This document shows, piece by piece, positions 46,755 to 54,360 of a stretch of DNA of 64,000 bases. How positions within the stretch are numbered: the first letter of the stretch is position 1; every line of letters begins with the position of its first letter. The position numbers and the translations under genes are program-made. The notes beneath the pieces are model-generated. The model saw only the letters and a program-made list of their open reading frames with translations. It had not been told where the DNA came from and searched no databases. The stretch spans positions 296,281 to 360,280 of the forward strand of contig JAOZOU010000002.1 of assembly GCA_029933125.1 (NCBI GenBank), given 5' to 3'. The DNA is from a bacterium. Its GTDB lineage: Bacteria; Arandabacterota; Arandabacteria; Arandabacterales; Arandabacteraceae.

Positions 46755-46905
46755 TTTATACCTTGATTTTTGGTGGGAATAAGCTCAAGCACTTGCCTTC
46801 CTGTCTATCCTCTTTTATTCCAAGGAGTTACGCCTGTGCAGGGCCAGCGAGAAGCCCATAGCGGCTTGCAGCGCCTCAGTGATTGTCGTTCTATCCTATC
46901 TTCTT

Positions 46906-46921
46906 TCGTATACGCGTACGA
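46906..46921 (+). promoter_or_regulatory. Palindromic candidate activator site 2
   Basis: TCGTA, 6 bases, TACGA, identical arms and spacing to site 1, with centres 167 bp apart. It lies about 130 bp upstream of the predicted sigma-54 transcription start. Confidence 0.55.
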
Positions 46922-46981
46922 TTAGCCTTCGCCATAAGCATCTCAAGCTCGCCTAACGCATATTATCTCATGTAATTCCAA

Positions 46982-46997
46982 TGGCTTGCAGATCGCA
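46982..46997 (+). promoter_or_regulatory. Weaker alternative sigma-54 promoter match
   Basis: TGGCTTG, 4 bases, TCGCA: GG and GC elements are exactly 10 bases apart, with three mismatches to TGGCACG-N4-TTGCA. It is 40 bp upstream of the better match at 47022. Confidence 0.35.
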
Positions 46998-47021
46998 GAA
47001 TTATCAATGTAGGCAATTTTG

Positions 47022-47035
47022 GGTACGTTTTTTGC
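47022..47035 (+). promoter_or_regulatory. Sigma-54 (-24/-12) promoter of small exported-protein gene
   Basis: GGTACG, 4 bases, TTGC: GG at 47022-47023 and GC at 47034-47035 with the required 10-base gap, matching the GG-x-ACG-N4-TTGC core. The predicted start near 47047 leaves a 30-base leader containing GGAGGAGGTG before GTG 47076. Two palindromes lie upstream, and the regulator gene for this sigma class is adjacent. Confidence 0.65.
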
Positions 47036-47075
47036 CCCTATTCAAGGTCGAAACTCAAACGGAGGAGGTGAAGAT

Positions 47076-47294
47076 GTGAAGAGTAGAATTGCTAAGGTTC
47101 TTTGTGTCATTGGGATTTTTGCTGTGGTGTTTGGCTATGTGAGTCTAGGTTTTGCAGATGGTGACGATCCACCGACAAATCCGGGTGACCCGGAGCCAGA
47201 CTTGCCGCTAGGTGGCACCTTGAGTCCGACAGCAGGCACCCTATTGGAGGTCATGATATTCGCCTTTTTTGCATCGGTCCAATTGCTGCTGTAG
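47076..47294 (+). CDS. Small exported or membrane protein, unknown function
   Basis: A 72-residue protein I do not recognise. It has a clear signal peptide (KSRIAK, then a hydrophobic core to GFA, likely cut after residue 27), a short Pro/Asp-rich acidic linker (DGDDPPTNPGDPEPDLP), and a hydrophobic C-terminal segment of about 16 residues (VMIFAFFASVQLLL). It could be a two-helix small membrane protein or a secreted peptide. GTG 47076 follows a strong GGAGGAGGTG; an in-frame ATG at 47019 is upstream of the predicted sigma-54 start and is rejected. It is flanked by a sigma-54 activator and a reduced AAA+ protein, suggesting it is an output of that circuit. Confidence 0.65.
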   Translation: MKSRIAKVLCVIGIFAVVFGYVSLGFADGDDPPTNPGDPEPDLPLGGTLSPTAGTLLEVMIFAFFASVQLLL

Positions 47295-47359
47295 CTTCGT
47301 CAATGCTGGTGAATGAACCCAGGGGCTAGGGTGCCTCTGCCGGACCTGCGGGGGTCAAG

Positions 47360-48073
47360 ATGAAGATTAGCGAAGACCCTGTTATGGCATCTGTTTTTGA
47401 GCTCGTTGAAAGAGCCGCCAGATGCTTTGCAAATGTGCTTATAGTGGGAGAGAGCGGAGTCGGAAAGACCTATCTCGCTCGAAGAATTCACGAGGCCTCG
47501 CCTGTTGCCGATGGGGGCTTCCACACGTTGCTTTGCTACCCGGGTACGGATATGGGGCTTGCAAGAAGGGACATAGTGGAAGCCCTCTGCCTTCTTGAAT
47601 CTCGAGCTGGAACAGTTGTTGTTGAAGATGTTCACAACTTGAGCCCTCAGGCTCAAAAAAGACTTCTTAGCTATCTTGATCGCCGTGATCAAGGTATCTG
47701 GAGTGAACCTACTAGGCGCTCGCGCCTCATATTTACAAGTAGCAAGTGCCCTGTCCGTGATCTCAAGCAGGCATTTTCTGAGCAGCTCTACATGCGGGTG
47801 GCAGTCATAAAGATTGAGATTCCGCCTTTGAGGCTGCGTCGCTGGGATATCATCCACCTCGCCCACGAGTTTCTCTCACAATATTCAAGGGAGGAAGGAC
47901 GTAATCTTAAGGGCTTCACACCCGATGCTCTAGAGATTCTTGTGAACCTGCCGTGGCAAGGCAACATACACGAGCTTAAGAATGTGATAAACCGAAGTGT
48001 TGTCATGGCTGATGACGGGGAGACCATCGACGCATGTGTTCTGATGGGGGTACTGCAGCAAATTGTCTATTAG
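47360..48073 (+). CDS. Minimal sigma-54-activator-like AAA+ protein without GAFTGA loop or DNA-binding domain
   Basis: A 237-residue protein made only of the activator-type AAA+ domain. Walker A is intact (GESGVGKT, Lys36). The Walker B acid pair is reversed, VVVED (86-90) where activators have DE. The GAFTGA loop between them is absent, with about 20 fewer residues than usual. The Arg finger region remains (LYMRVAVIKIEIPPLRLRR), but the sensor II Arg of GNVRELEN is His (GNIHELKN). There is no Fis domain. It may bind ATP poorly or act as a regulator of the large activator by mixing into its hexamer. That role is inference. ATG 47360 follows GGGGGTCAAG. Confidence 0.82.
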   Translation: MKISEDPVMASVFELVERAARCFANVLIVGESGVGKTYLARRIHEASPVADGGFHTLLCYPGTDMGLARRDIVEALCLLESRAGTVVVEDVHNLSPQAQKRLLSYLDRRDQGIWSEPTRRSRLIFTSSKCPVRDLKQAFSEQLYMRVAVIKIEIPPLRLRRWDIIHLAHEFLSQYSREEGRNLKGFTPDALEILVNLPWQGNIHELKNVINRSVVMADDGETIDACVLMGVLQQIVY

Positions 48074-48082
48074 CAATTGCTA
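48071..48082 (+). repeat. Perfect 12-bp palindrome before the nuclease-like gene
   Basis: TAGCAATTGCTA, overlapping the stop of the preceding gene and 20 bp before the next start. It could be an operator or chance. Confidence 0.35.
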
Positions 48083-48101
48083 TCAAGGGAGAGCAAAATA
48101 A

Positions 48102-48494
48102 ATGGCTAAGCGAAACCACATTGAGGAATCACTTCACTGCCTAATGATAAACGTGCTTGTTGACAGCTACGAGAAGCAGGGCTATGCGGTCTTCGCCGAC
48201 CATGTCGGTGGTCTGAAAGCGATGCCTGAGCAAATTGGACGCCACATACCCGATGTAGTTGCCAAGAAAGGCGATGAGGTTCACATAGTAGAGGTGGAAA
48301 CCCAAGGTACGCTCGAGAGCCCCGAAGCAGAACAGGAGATCCTTGATTTTGCTGCTTCGGCTCCAACAAAGCTCTATCTTGCTGTACCATTTGACTGCGT
48401 TGAGATGGCTCGAAATCTGCGCCAAAACCTCACAGCTGAGTTTGAGATACTGCCATGCTATCCTTTTGTTGGCTATGTTGGCGTGCCAAGATAG
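48102..48494 (+). CDS. Hypothetical protein, possible PD-(D/E)XK nuclease fold
   Basis: A 130-residue soluble protein of unknown function. The segment HIPDVVAKKGDEVHIVEVET has a PD followed about 13 residues later by E-x-E in a predicted beta hairpin, resembling the core of PD-(D/E)XK endonuclease-fold proteins, though the usual Lys is not there. A final strand-rich part (YLAVPFDCVE ... EFEILPCYPFVGYVGVP) fits that fold. ATG 48102 follows AGGGAGAG with good spacing. It lies between the reduced AAA+ protein and dnaK in the sigma-54 region. The nuclease assignment is tentative. Confidence 0.6.
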   Translation: MAKRNHIEESLHCLMINVLVDSYEKQGYAVFADHVGGLKAMPEQIGRHIPDVVAKKGDEVHIVEVETQGTLESPEAEQEILDFAASAPTKLYLAVPFDCVEMARNLRQNLTAEFEILPCYPFVGYVGVPR

Positions 48495-48649
48495 CGCTTG
48501 CCTCGCTGGCATGATTGGCGCCAAACAGGCATATCCAACCTGCCACATTGGCTCCAGTGGTGTTTGCCCGTTTCCCCAAAGTATCCCCATCTAATCTTAT
48601 TTCTTTATCTGGCAAAGGATTACATGAAGAGGCAGATCCTCTTGAAGTT
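48495..48649 (+). other. Non-coding upstream region of dnaK
   Basis: No convincing gene. It contains a perfect 10-bp palindrome TTGGCGCCAA at 48515-48524 and several GGC/GCC-rich half repeats. It leads into the -24/-12 promoter at 48650. No CIRCE element is visible. Confidence 0.5.
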
Positions 48650-48664
48650 TGGCACGCGCATTGC
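48650..48664 (+). promoter_or_regulatory. Near-perfect sigma-54 promoter upstream of dnaK
   Basis: TGGCACG, 4 bases, TTGC: every fixed base of the -24/-12 consensus up to TTGC is matched, with GG and GC exactly 10 bases apart. The predicted start near 48676 is about 50 bp before the dnaK ATG. A weaker sigma-70 alternative overlaps it (TTGAAG at 48642, 18 bp, TATAGA at 48666). Confidence 0.65.
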
Positions 48665-48724
48665 GTATAGATACAAGCGGGCTGATAGTAAGCCTGATAT
48701 CTGACTGTTAAGGAGGCGATAGCA

Positions 48725-50614
48725 ATGGGAAAGATTATAGGAATTGATCTCGGGACAACTAACTCTTGTGTGGCAGTCATGGAAGGTGGGGAGCCTGTCG
48801 TTATACCCAACCAGGAAGGCGGGCGGGTGACACCATCCGTTGTGGCTTTTACCAAAAGCGGGGAACGCCTTGTAGGTTTGACCGCCAAGCGTCAGGCAAT
48901 AACAAACCCCGAAAATACCGTTTACTCCATCAAAAGGTTCATGGGACGTAAGTATGACGAAGTACTCGATGAGATCAAGGAAGTTCCTTACAAGGTTGTA
49001 AAAGGACCTAATGGTGATGCCCGCGTCAAGATCGGCGATAAGGAGTATTCACCCCCAGAGATTTCAGCAATGGTTCTTCAGAAGATGAAGCAGACGGCTG
49101 AGGATTATCTGGGTGAGAAGGTAACCGATGCTGTGATTACAGTTCCTGCATACTTCAATGACAGCCAGCGCCAGGCAACGAAAGATGCAGGCAGAATTGC
49201 AGGCTTGAATGTAAGGAGAATAATCAACGAGCCAACTGCTGCATCCCTTGCCTATGGGCTGGATAAGAAAAAGGATCAGAAGATAGCGGTCTTTGACCTG
49301 GGTGGTGGTACATTTGACATTTCCATCCTTGAGATTGGCGAAGGGGTTTTTGAGGTCAAAGCCACCAATGGAGATACCCACCTGGGTGGTGATGACTTTG
49401 ACCAGCGCATCATAGATTGGCTGGCTGATGAATTCAAGAAGGAGCAGGGAATCGATCTCAGGAACGATCCAATGGCTCTCCAGAGGCTTAAGGAAGCAGC
49501 AGAAAGAGCGAAGTGTGAGCTTTCAAGTGCTCTGGAGACTACCATCAATCTGCCTTTCATAACTGCGGATGCAAGTGGACCCAAACATCTCAACATTACA
49601 CTTACGAGAGCGAAGCTCGAACAGCTTGTTGACGATCTTATTCAGCGCACCGTCGGTCCTTGCAAGCAGGCGCTCGAAGATGCAAAGCTCAAAGCATCGG
49701 ATATCGATGAGGTAATACTGGTTGGTGGTCAGACGCGCATGCCAAAAGTGCAGGAAGTTGTGAAGCAGATATTTGGAAAGGAGCCTCACAAGGGTGTAAA
49801 CCCTGATGAGGTGGTAGCTATTGGTGCTGCCATTCAGGGTGGTGTGCTTGCAGGTGAGGTCAGAGACGTATTGCTGCTTGATGTTACACCACTTTCGCTT
49901 GGCATCGAGACCAAGGGTGGTATTTTCACCAAGCTTATTGAGCGCAACACAACTATCCCTGCACGCAAGTCCGAAATCTTCACAACTGCTGAAGACAATC
50001 AGACAGCAGTTGAGATCCACGTGCTGCAGGGTGAACGTGAGATGGCGATGTACAATAAGTCGATTGGAAGATTCCATCTCACAGGTATTCCACCAGCGCC
50101 ACGTGGAGTTCCGCAGATTGAGGTTACCTTCGACATTGATGCCGATGGAATCTTGAATGTGTCGGCAAAGGATCTTGCCACAGGCAAGGAGCAGTCGATT
50201 CGCATCGAGGCGTCAAGTGGATTGACTGAAGAGGAAATCCAACGCATGATAAAGGATGCCGAAGCGCATACAGCTGAGGACAGACGCAAGCGTGAAGAAG
50301 CTGAGGCAAGGAACAGGGCAGATCAGCTCGTCTATGAGACTGAGAAGAATCTAAAAGAGATGGGAGACAAGATACCTGCTGATGAGAAGGCGAAGATTGA
50401 GGCAGCGATTGGTAGAGTGAAGGAAGCTCTAAAGGGAAGTGACATAGACGAGATAAAGGCGAGCACAGATGCACTTATGAGCGTCTGGAGTGGCGCCGCC
50501 AAGACAATGTATGAGCAGGCAACTGCAGCATCTGGACAGACTGGTGGCGAGAAGAAGGATTCGGGTGGTGGCAAGGACGATGCAGTTGATGCTGATTATG
50601 AAGTTGTTGACTAA
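48725..50614 (+). CDS. dnaK: Molecular chaperone DnaK (Hsp70)
   Basis: ATP-dependent chaperone of 629 residues. The N-terminal [32 protein letters not shown] and [11 protein letters not shown] are the phosphate and adenosine motifs of the ATPase domain. The linker [16 protein letters not shown] leads to the substrate-binding domain, followed by a helical lid and an acidic tail. ATG 48725 follows AAGGAGGCG. No grpE, dnaJ or hrcA lies next to it, which is less common. A strong sigma-54 promoter match is upstream. Confidence 0.98.
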   Translation: MGKIIGIDLGTTNSCVAVMEGGEPVVIPNQEGGRVTPSVVAFTKSGERLVGLTAKRQAITNPENTVYSIKRFMGRKYDEVLDEIKEVPYKVVKGPNGDARVKIGDKEYSPPEISAMVLQKMKQTAEDYLGEKVTDAVITVPAYFNDSQRQATKDAGRIAGLNVRRIINEPTAASLAYGLDKKKDQKIAVFDLGGGTFDISILEIGEGVFEVKATNGDTHLGGDDFDQRIIDWLADEFKKEQGIDLRNDPMALQRLKEAAERAKCELSSALETTINLPFITADASGPKHLNITLTRAKLEQLVDDLIQRTVGPCKQALEDAKLKASDIDEVILVGGQTRMPKVQEVVKQIFGKEPHKGVNPDEVVAIGAAIQGGVLAGEVRDVLLLDVTPLSLGIETKGGIFTKLIERNTTIPARKSEIFTTAEDNQTAVEIHVLQGEREMAMYNKSIGRFHLTGIPPAPRGVPQIEVTFDIDADGILNVSAKDLATGKEQSIRIEASSGLTEEEIQRMIKDAEAHTAEDRRKREEAEARNRADQLVYETEKNLKEMGDKIPADEKAKIEAAIGRVKEALKGSDIDEIKASTDALMSVWSGAAKTMYEQATAASGQTGGEKKDSGGGKDDAVDADYEVVD

Positions 50615-50660
50615 CTTACGAAATTGTGATTGATGTGGGGATTGACACGGGAGGTTTGGG

Positions 50661-51014
50661 ATGAACGAGTGTCCGACTTGCGGGAGATACATTCGAGGCG
50701 ACGTTTGCCCCTATTGTGAGGAGGAGCTCACGGACGCCTCCGCGAGTGATGCCAGCCCTGTTGCTGGCGAGTCACTTGTGCCGGTCTATAGCTGTGATGA
50801 GCAATGGCAGGCGGACTTTGTGCTGAGTGCGCTTGAGGCAGAGGGCATACCGGCTTACCAGGCTTCGGCTGACTCGGTTGCTGATCTTCCACCCAACGAA
50901 TATGCTGTTGAGGTGACGGGCGACATCGTTGTGATGGTGGAGGAGGACGATGCTGAAAGAGCTCTTGAGGTTATTGACTCAGTGAAGTCGGATCTAGAGG
51001 CTGAATCTGACTAA
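50661..51014 (+). CDS. Zinc-ribbon plus DUF2007-type protein
   Basis: A 117-residue protein with a zinc ribbon (CPTCGRYIRGDVCPYC) and a ferredoxin-like DUF2007 region (LVPVYSCDEQWQADFVLSALEAEGIPAYQ ... VVMVEEDDAERALEVI). DUF2007 proteins are thought to be small signal-binding or regulatory modules, but no function is settled. ATG 50661 follows GGGAGGTTTGGG. It is 46 bp after dnaK and may be cotranscribed. The stop overlaps the convergent TonB-like gene by 4 bp. Confidence 0.8.
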   Translation: MNECPTCGRYIRGDVCPYCEEELTDASASDASPVAGESLVPVYSCDEQWQADFVLSALEAEGIPAYQASADSVADLPPNEYAVEVTGDIVVMVEEDDAERALEVIDSVKSDLEAESD

Positions 51015-51595
51015 TTTCGTCCGCCTGCCTTAATGCTTATTGGGAGGCGAACCCATGCGGATATGGGTACGCCTCCTTTTGTTGCTGGTTTGAACCTGAA
51101 GAGCATGGCGGAGTGCTCAAGGTTTTCTCTAAGCCTGCTTGAATGAAGCGTATCAGGAAGGTTTACCTCCTTTGGCTTGCCATTTTCATCTACGAGTATT
51201 TCAAGAACAACGCTAAGTGTTCCGTCCTTCAAATCTTTGACTGAAGGCATAACCACATATGTCGGGACAGGTGGAAAATAGACTGCTTCCCCTTGGGAAG
51301 CACTGGATGGAATTTTCTTAGGCTCAGAGGATTGAGGACTGTCTCCAGCTTGTGTGCTCTCAGATTTGGCTTCCTCTTGCGATAGGTTTGAAGAGATGGG
51401 CTCAGATCTCACTTCCAGCCTCAGGTTGATTACCTCAAAATCTGGCTCAATTGGTGCTCCAGCAGTTTTGCCTGGAACTATTGCCACAGATGTGCGTGGG
51501 AAGATGGGATCAAAGAAGCTCCTCGGCAGGGCTATGAGAGTAAGGTGGATGAGGGTTGAAACAAAAATAAATTGCACCAGACGACTTCTTCTCAT
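51011..51595 (-). CDS. TonB-family C-terminal domain protein
   Basis: A 194-residue protein with one N-terminal transmembrane helix (about 7-25), a Ser/Glu/Pro-rich periplasmic linker, and a C-terminal TonB-like domain (about 110-190; VVLEILVDENGKPKEVNLPDTL ... FRFKPATKGGVPISAWVRLP). Such proteins span the periplasm and transmit energy or make contacts. There is no ExbB/ExbD nearby. Its ATG overlaps the upstream GWxTD gene stop by 4 bp, so the pair is coupled. Confidence 0.8.
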   Translation of the reverse strand: MRRSRLVQFIFVSTLIHLTLIALPRSFFDPIFPRTSVAIVPGKTAGAPIEPDFEVINLRLEVRSEPISSNLSQEEAKSESTQAGDSPQSSEPKKIPSSASQGEAVYFPPVPTYVVMPSVKDLKDGTLSVVLEILVDENGKPKEVNLPDTLHSSRLRENLEHSAMLFRFKPATKGGVPISAWVRLPISIKAGGRN

Positions 51596-53631
51596 TGATC
51601 GATCCCCGATGCGATAGTCATTGGTGTGCTTGCAGTTGCTTTTAGACCCGATGAGAGGTCAGAAGCTGAAACCTCGATTACATAGTCCCCGCCTAACAAT
51701 TCAGAGACATCTATTCCGAGGACAACCTCGGTTCTCGGGCATGTAGAAAATGTTCGGTATGATCCAGAAAAGGCTGTGATGGCTTGCTCAGCTGAAGCAA
51801 GCTTAAGACGATCAAGAAGTTTGTAAAGTAATGAGGCTGGCTTGGCCTTGCGTTTCACATCATAGGTAATGGTTGCTCCATAAACTCGACTGCTATCAGG
51901 CGTCAAGTTGTAAATTTCAAAAGCTACATAGACCTTTGAATTACGAAGAAAAGTGTGTGATGGATTCGGTGGACCATTCTCGCGAAAGCGCAGTTCAATA
52001 TCACTTAGCGAGAATCTATCGCTCATCTTGCAGATCCTCGTTGGAACACTCGCATGCCCCACTGCCCCATTTGAAAGCGAGGTAAGCGAGACTGCTGCGA
52101 TGTAGCTTCCCTCGGGGATGTTAATGGTATGTGCCGATATCAGAGGATATTGCGTAAGGTAGATTGCAGAAGAGTCCGCACAGAGCTCCTCCTCAAAACT
52201 TTCTCTTGTGACACTGTTATACACACTGTCAAGCACTGCGAGATGGATTTCAAAGCCACCCCTCGGCCATCGCATGTTCTCTTCATAGGTTATACCTCGG
52301 GTATCAGCTGCCCAGATGATTTTGAGAGCCTCATGCCCTTTCTCATCAAGGCAGGCGAGAGCATCGATGACGACATTGATATGCTTGCGGATCTGGGACT
52401 CATAGATCTCAGGTATGTGCTTCTTAAGATAGGCATAGACATATGCTGACCAATCACGTTCATATGGAAAACTAAAGTCGCCATTGAGAAATGCATCCTC
52501 AAAGTTGAGTGTAAAGTTGGGGTATTGCCATGTCCAGACAGGCTTTGAGACCCTCATGGGTCTCGAACGATATCGATCTCCTGGATCATAGTCACTCAAG
52601 ATGTTATGTGCAAGACTTCGTCCTAAATCTGATTCCTGAGGCATTACTGTTTCATCTGCGACCAGGCCTGTCCCGAAGGGGTCATAAGACCACTTAAGCG
52701 GTAAGCCATACCTAATTAGCACCTCACCTCTTGTTGTTTTTGAACCAGGCTTGTTGAGGCGTGGGATTGAGAAGTGGAAATCGGCAAAGGCAACGCGTGC
52801 AATATGTTCGACGAGTCTTTCGTTGATAGGTGTTGCGGGATCAGGATCATGCCTCCTCCAGAAAAGATCAAACCTTTTGTTGCTATCAACACTATCTTGG
52901 CTGCCAAGCTGCTCCCAGTAGGTATCGCTCGCTATGAGGTCGATTGAAAGGTATCGCTCTCGCTTGAGTTGATCCATCTTATCAATTGCTCTCATGAACC
53001 AGTCAGAGGCCTTCTTCATGTCTTTTCGCTTCCACCAGAGCATGCCAAGCATGAGCATGTCATCTGTTTGAAGACTGTCATTATCAATCTTTGCCATCAC
53101 TGCGAGTGCCGAGTCTGTAAAGCCGCCATCGAAAAGAGCCTGTGCACGATAGCGGCATGCAAGGTGGTAGAATTCGCTCTGGGCTGGCACCTGAGCAAAT
53201 CTTCGCTCCGCCTTGAGGAACCACTTGCGCTGCCAGCCCTCAAGTGCCCTATCGAGGAAAGCCTTTCCGCTGAGGTAAAGTGCGGCGTCGTTTTCAGGAT
53301 CAATCTCAAGGGCTTTCTCAAGCTCACCAACGCCATAGTGCCAGAAGGTGCTTGCTAGGAATATCTGCCCGAGCATCACGTGATATGCTGCATTCCCGGG
53401 CTCAAGTCGCAGTGCTTGCTTCATTGCTTCTATTGCTCTGTGGCGTCCATCGATGCTGCCATCCTCAAAATATATCGTAGCAAGTTGAGCACAGAGACTC
53501 GAAGAATCCGGATGAGTAAGGAGCAGACTCTCGATCTGGTGTGCAGATTTCTGAGTTGCAAAACAGGTGAAACTTAATGCAGACGAAACCAAGGCGAAGG
53601 CAATCGCAAAGGCTCTTGAGGGGAGAAACAT
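51592..53631 (-). CDS. GWxTD-domain protein with N-terminal TPR repeats
   Basis: Exported protein of 679 residues. A signal peptide (1-25) is followed by TPR-like repeats (about 30-240; PGNAAYHVMLGQIFL, PENDAALYLSGKAFL). A GWxTD-type domain comes next (from about 225: RFDLFWRRHDPDPATPINERL ... TTRGEVLIRYGLPLKW), and then beta-rich C-terminal regions. The family is found mainly in Gemmatimonadetes and FCB-related candidate phyla; its function is unknown. The Gly-Trp of the motif name is not conserved here, but the surrounding pattern is. It is coupled to the TonB-like gene. Confidence 0.82.
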   Translation of the reverse strand: MFLPSRAFAIAFALVSSALSFTCFATQKSAHQIESLLLTHPDSSSLCAQLATIYFEDGSIDGRHRAIEAMKQALRLEPGNAAYHVMLGQIFLASTFWHYGVGELEKALEIDPENDAALYLSGKAFLDRALEGWQRKWFLKAERRFAQVPAQSEFYHLACRYRAQALFDGGFTDSALAVMAKIDNDSLQTDDMLMLGMLWWKRKDMKKASDWFMRAIDKMDQLKRERYLSIDLIASDTYWEQLGSQDSVDSNKRFDLFWRRHDPDPATPINERLVEHIARVAFADFHFSIPRLNKPGSKTTRGEVLIRYGLPLKWSYDPFGTGLVADETVMPQESDLGRSLAHNILSDYDPGDRYRSRPMRVSKPVWTWQYPNFTLNFEDAFLNGDFSFPYERDWSAYVYAYLKKHIPEIYESQIRKHINVVIDALACLDEKGHEALKIIWAADTRGITYEENMRWPRGGFEIHLAVLDSVYNSVTRESFEEELCADSSAIYLTQYPLISAHTINIPEGSYIAAVSLTSLSNGAVGHASVPTRICKMSDRFSLSDIELRFRENGPPNPSHTFLRNSKVYVAFEIYNLTPDSSRVYGATITYDVKRKAKPASLLYKLLDRLKLASAEQAITAFSGSYRTFSTCPRTEVVLGIDVSELLGGDYVIEVSASDLSSGLKATASTPMTIASGIDQ

Positions 53632-53641
53632 TGCTTCCCCC

Positions 53642-53669
53642 TTGCTAGCTCCTCCATCAGTATTATAAT
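53642..53669 (+). promoter_or_regulatory. Promoter in the divergent gap before the membrane protein
   Basis: TTGCTA at 53642-53647, 16-bp spacer, TATAAT at 53664-53669. The symmetric ATTATAAT core could also serve as the -10 of the divergent GWxTD gene, with a weak TTTACT -35 on that strand. Confidence 0.5.
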
Positions 53670-53697
53670 AATCAGTTGTGCATTAGTAAAAAGGCCA

Positions 53698-54360
53698 TTG
53701 CATGAGATGGAACGCAAAACCCTAAACAAGCTACTTCTGCTTTCAACCTTTGCCATTGCGATGGCATATCTTGAGGCAAGTGTTGTTATCTATCTTCGTG
53801 CACTTTACTATCCTGAAGGTTTCACCTTTCCTATCAAGCAGATGCCGATCAACATGGCTGTGATTGAGCTAGTAAGGGAAGCCTCTACAATTGTGATGCT
53901 TCTTGCTGTTGCCTTCCTTGCCGAGCGAAGCGCTAGGGGAAGATTCATATGTTTCATGTTTCTTTTTGGAATCTGGGACATCTTCTACTATGTTTGGCTT
54001 AGGGCAACGATAGGCTGGCCCAGCTCGCTTCTCACATGGGATCTTCTATTTCTCATACCTGTCATCTGGACTGGACCCGTGATCGCTCCTGTGCTCGTCT
54101 CGATTCTAATGATTACCACCTCGCTTATCTATTATAAGTACGAGGACGCATCCGAGAGGATGACAATCAGGGCTTACGAGTGGCTGATGATCATTGGGGC
54201 TGCATTTGTGATTTTCCTCGCCTTCGCCTATAATCATACTGTCACTTTCAGGGGTGGGCGACCGCAGCACTTTCCATGGGAAATTTTCGCCCTAGGAATG
54301 GTGCTTGGGATCTTGGTAGTTGTAAGGCTAAGAAGGAGACTCGCTTTCTACATCACTTGA
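53698..54360 (+). CDS. Polytopic membrane protein of unknown function
   Basis: A 220-residue protein with about six to seven hydrophobic helices (MAYLEASVVIYLRALYY, IVMLLAVAFLAERSARG, FLFGIWDIFYYVWL and later ones). The pattern of conserved acidic residues in the first helices (YLEASVV ... ELVREAST ... WDIFYY) suggests an enzyme or channel, but I do not recognise the family. TTG 53698 or ATG 53707 can start it, with AAAAAGG upstream. The 3-prime end overlaps the convergent TonB-domain lipoprotein by 8 bp. Confidence 0.75.
   Translation: MHEMERKTLNKLLLLSTFAIAMAYLEASVVIYLRALYYPEGFTFPIKQMPINMAVIELVREASTIVMLLAVAFLAERSARGRFICFMFLFGIWDIFYYVWLRATIGWPSSLLTWDLLFLIPVIWTGPVIAPVLVSILMITTSLIYYKYEDASERMTIRAYEWLMIIGAAFVIFLAFAYNHTVTFRGGRPQHFPWEIFALGMVLGILVVVRLRRRLAFYIT

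Noticed and set aside
46600-46782. 60-residue frame over the end of the fusion regulator
   Set aside because: Shadow of the Fis-domain coding sequence in another frame.
47019-47075. ATG 47019 as start of the small exported protein
   Set aside because: It lies upstream of the predicted sigma-54 start, lacks a ribosome site, and would bury the signal peptide behind 19 polar residues.
48498-48704. 68-residue frame upstream of dnaK
   Set aside because: Starts at TTG without a ribosome site, runs through the sigma-54 promoter, and resembles no family.
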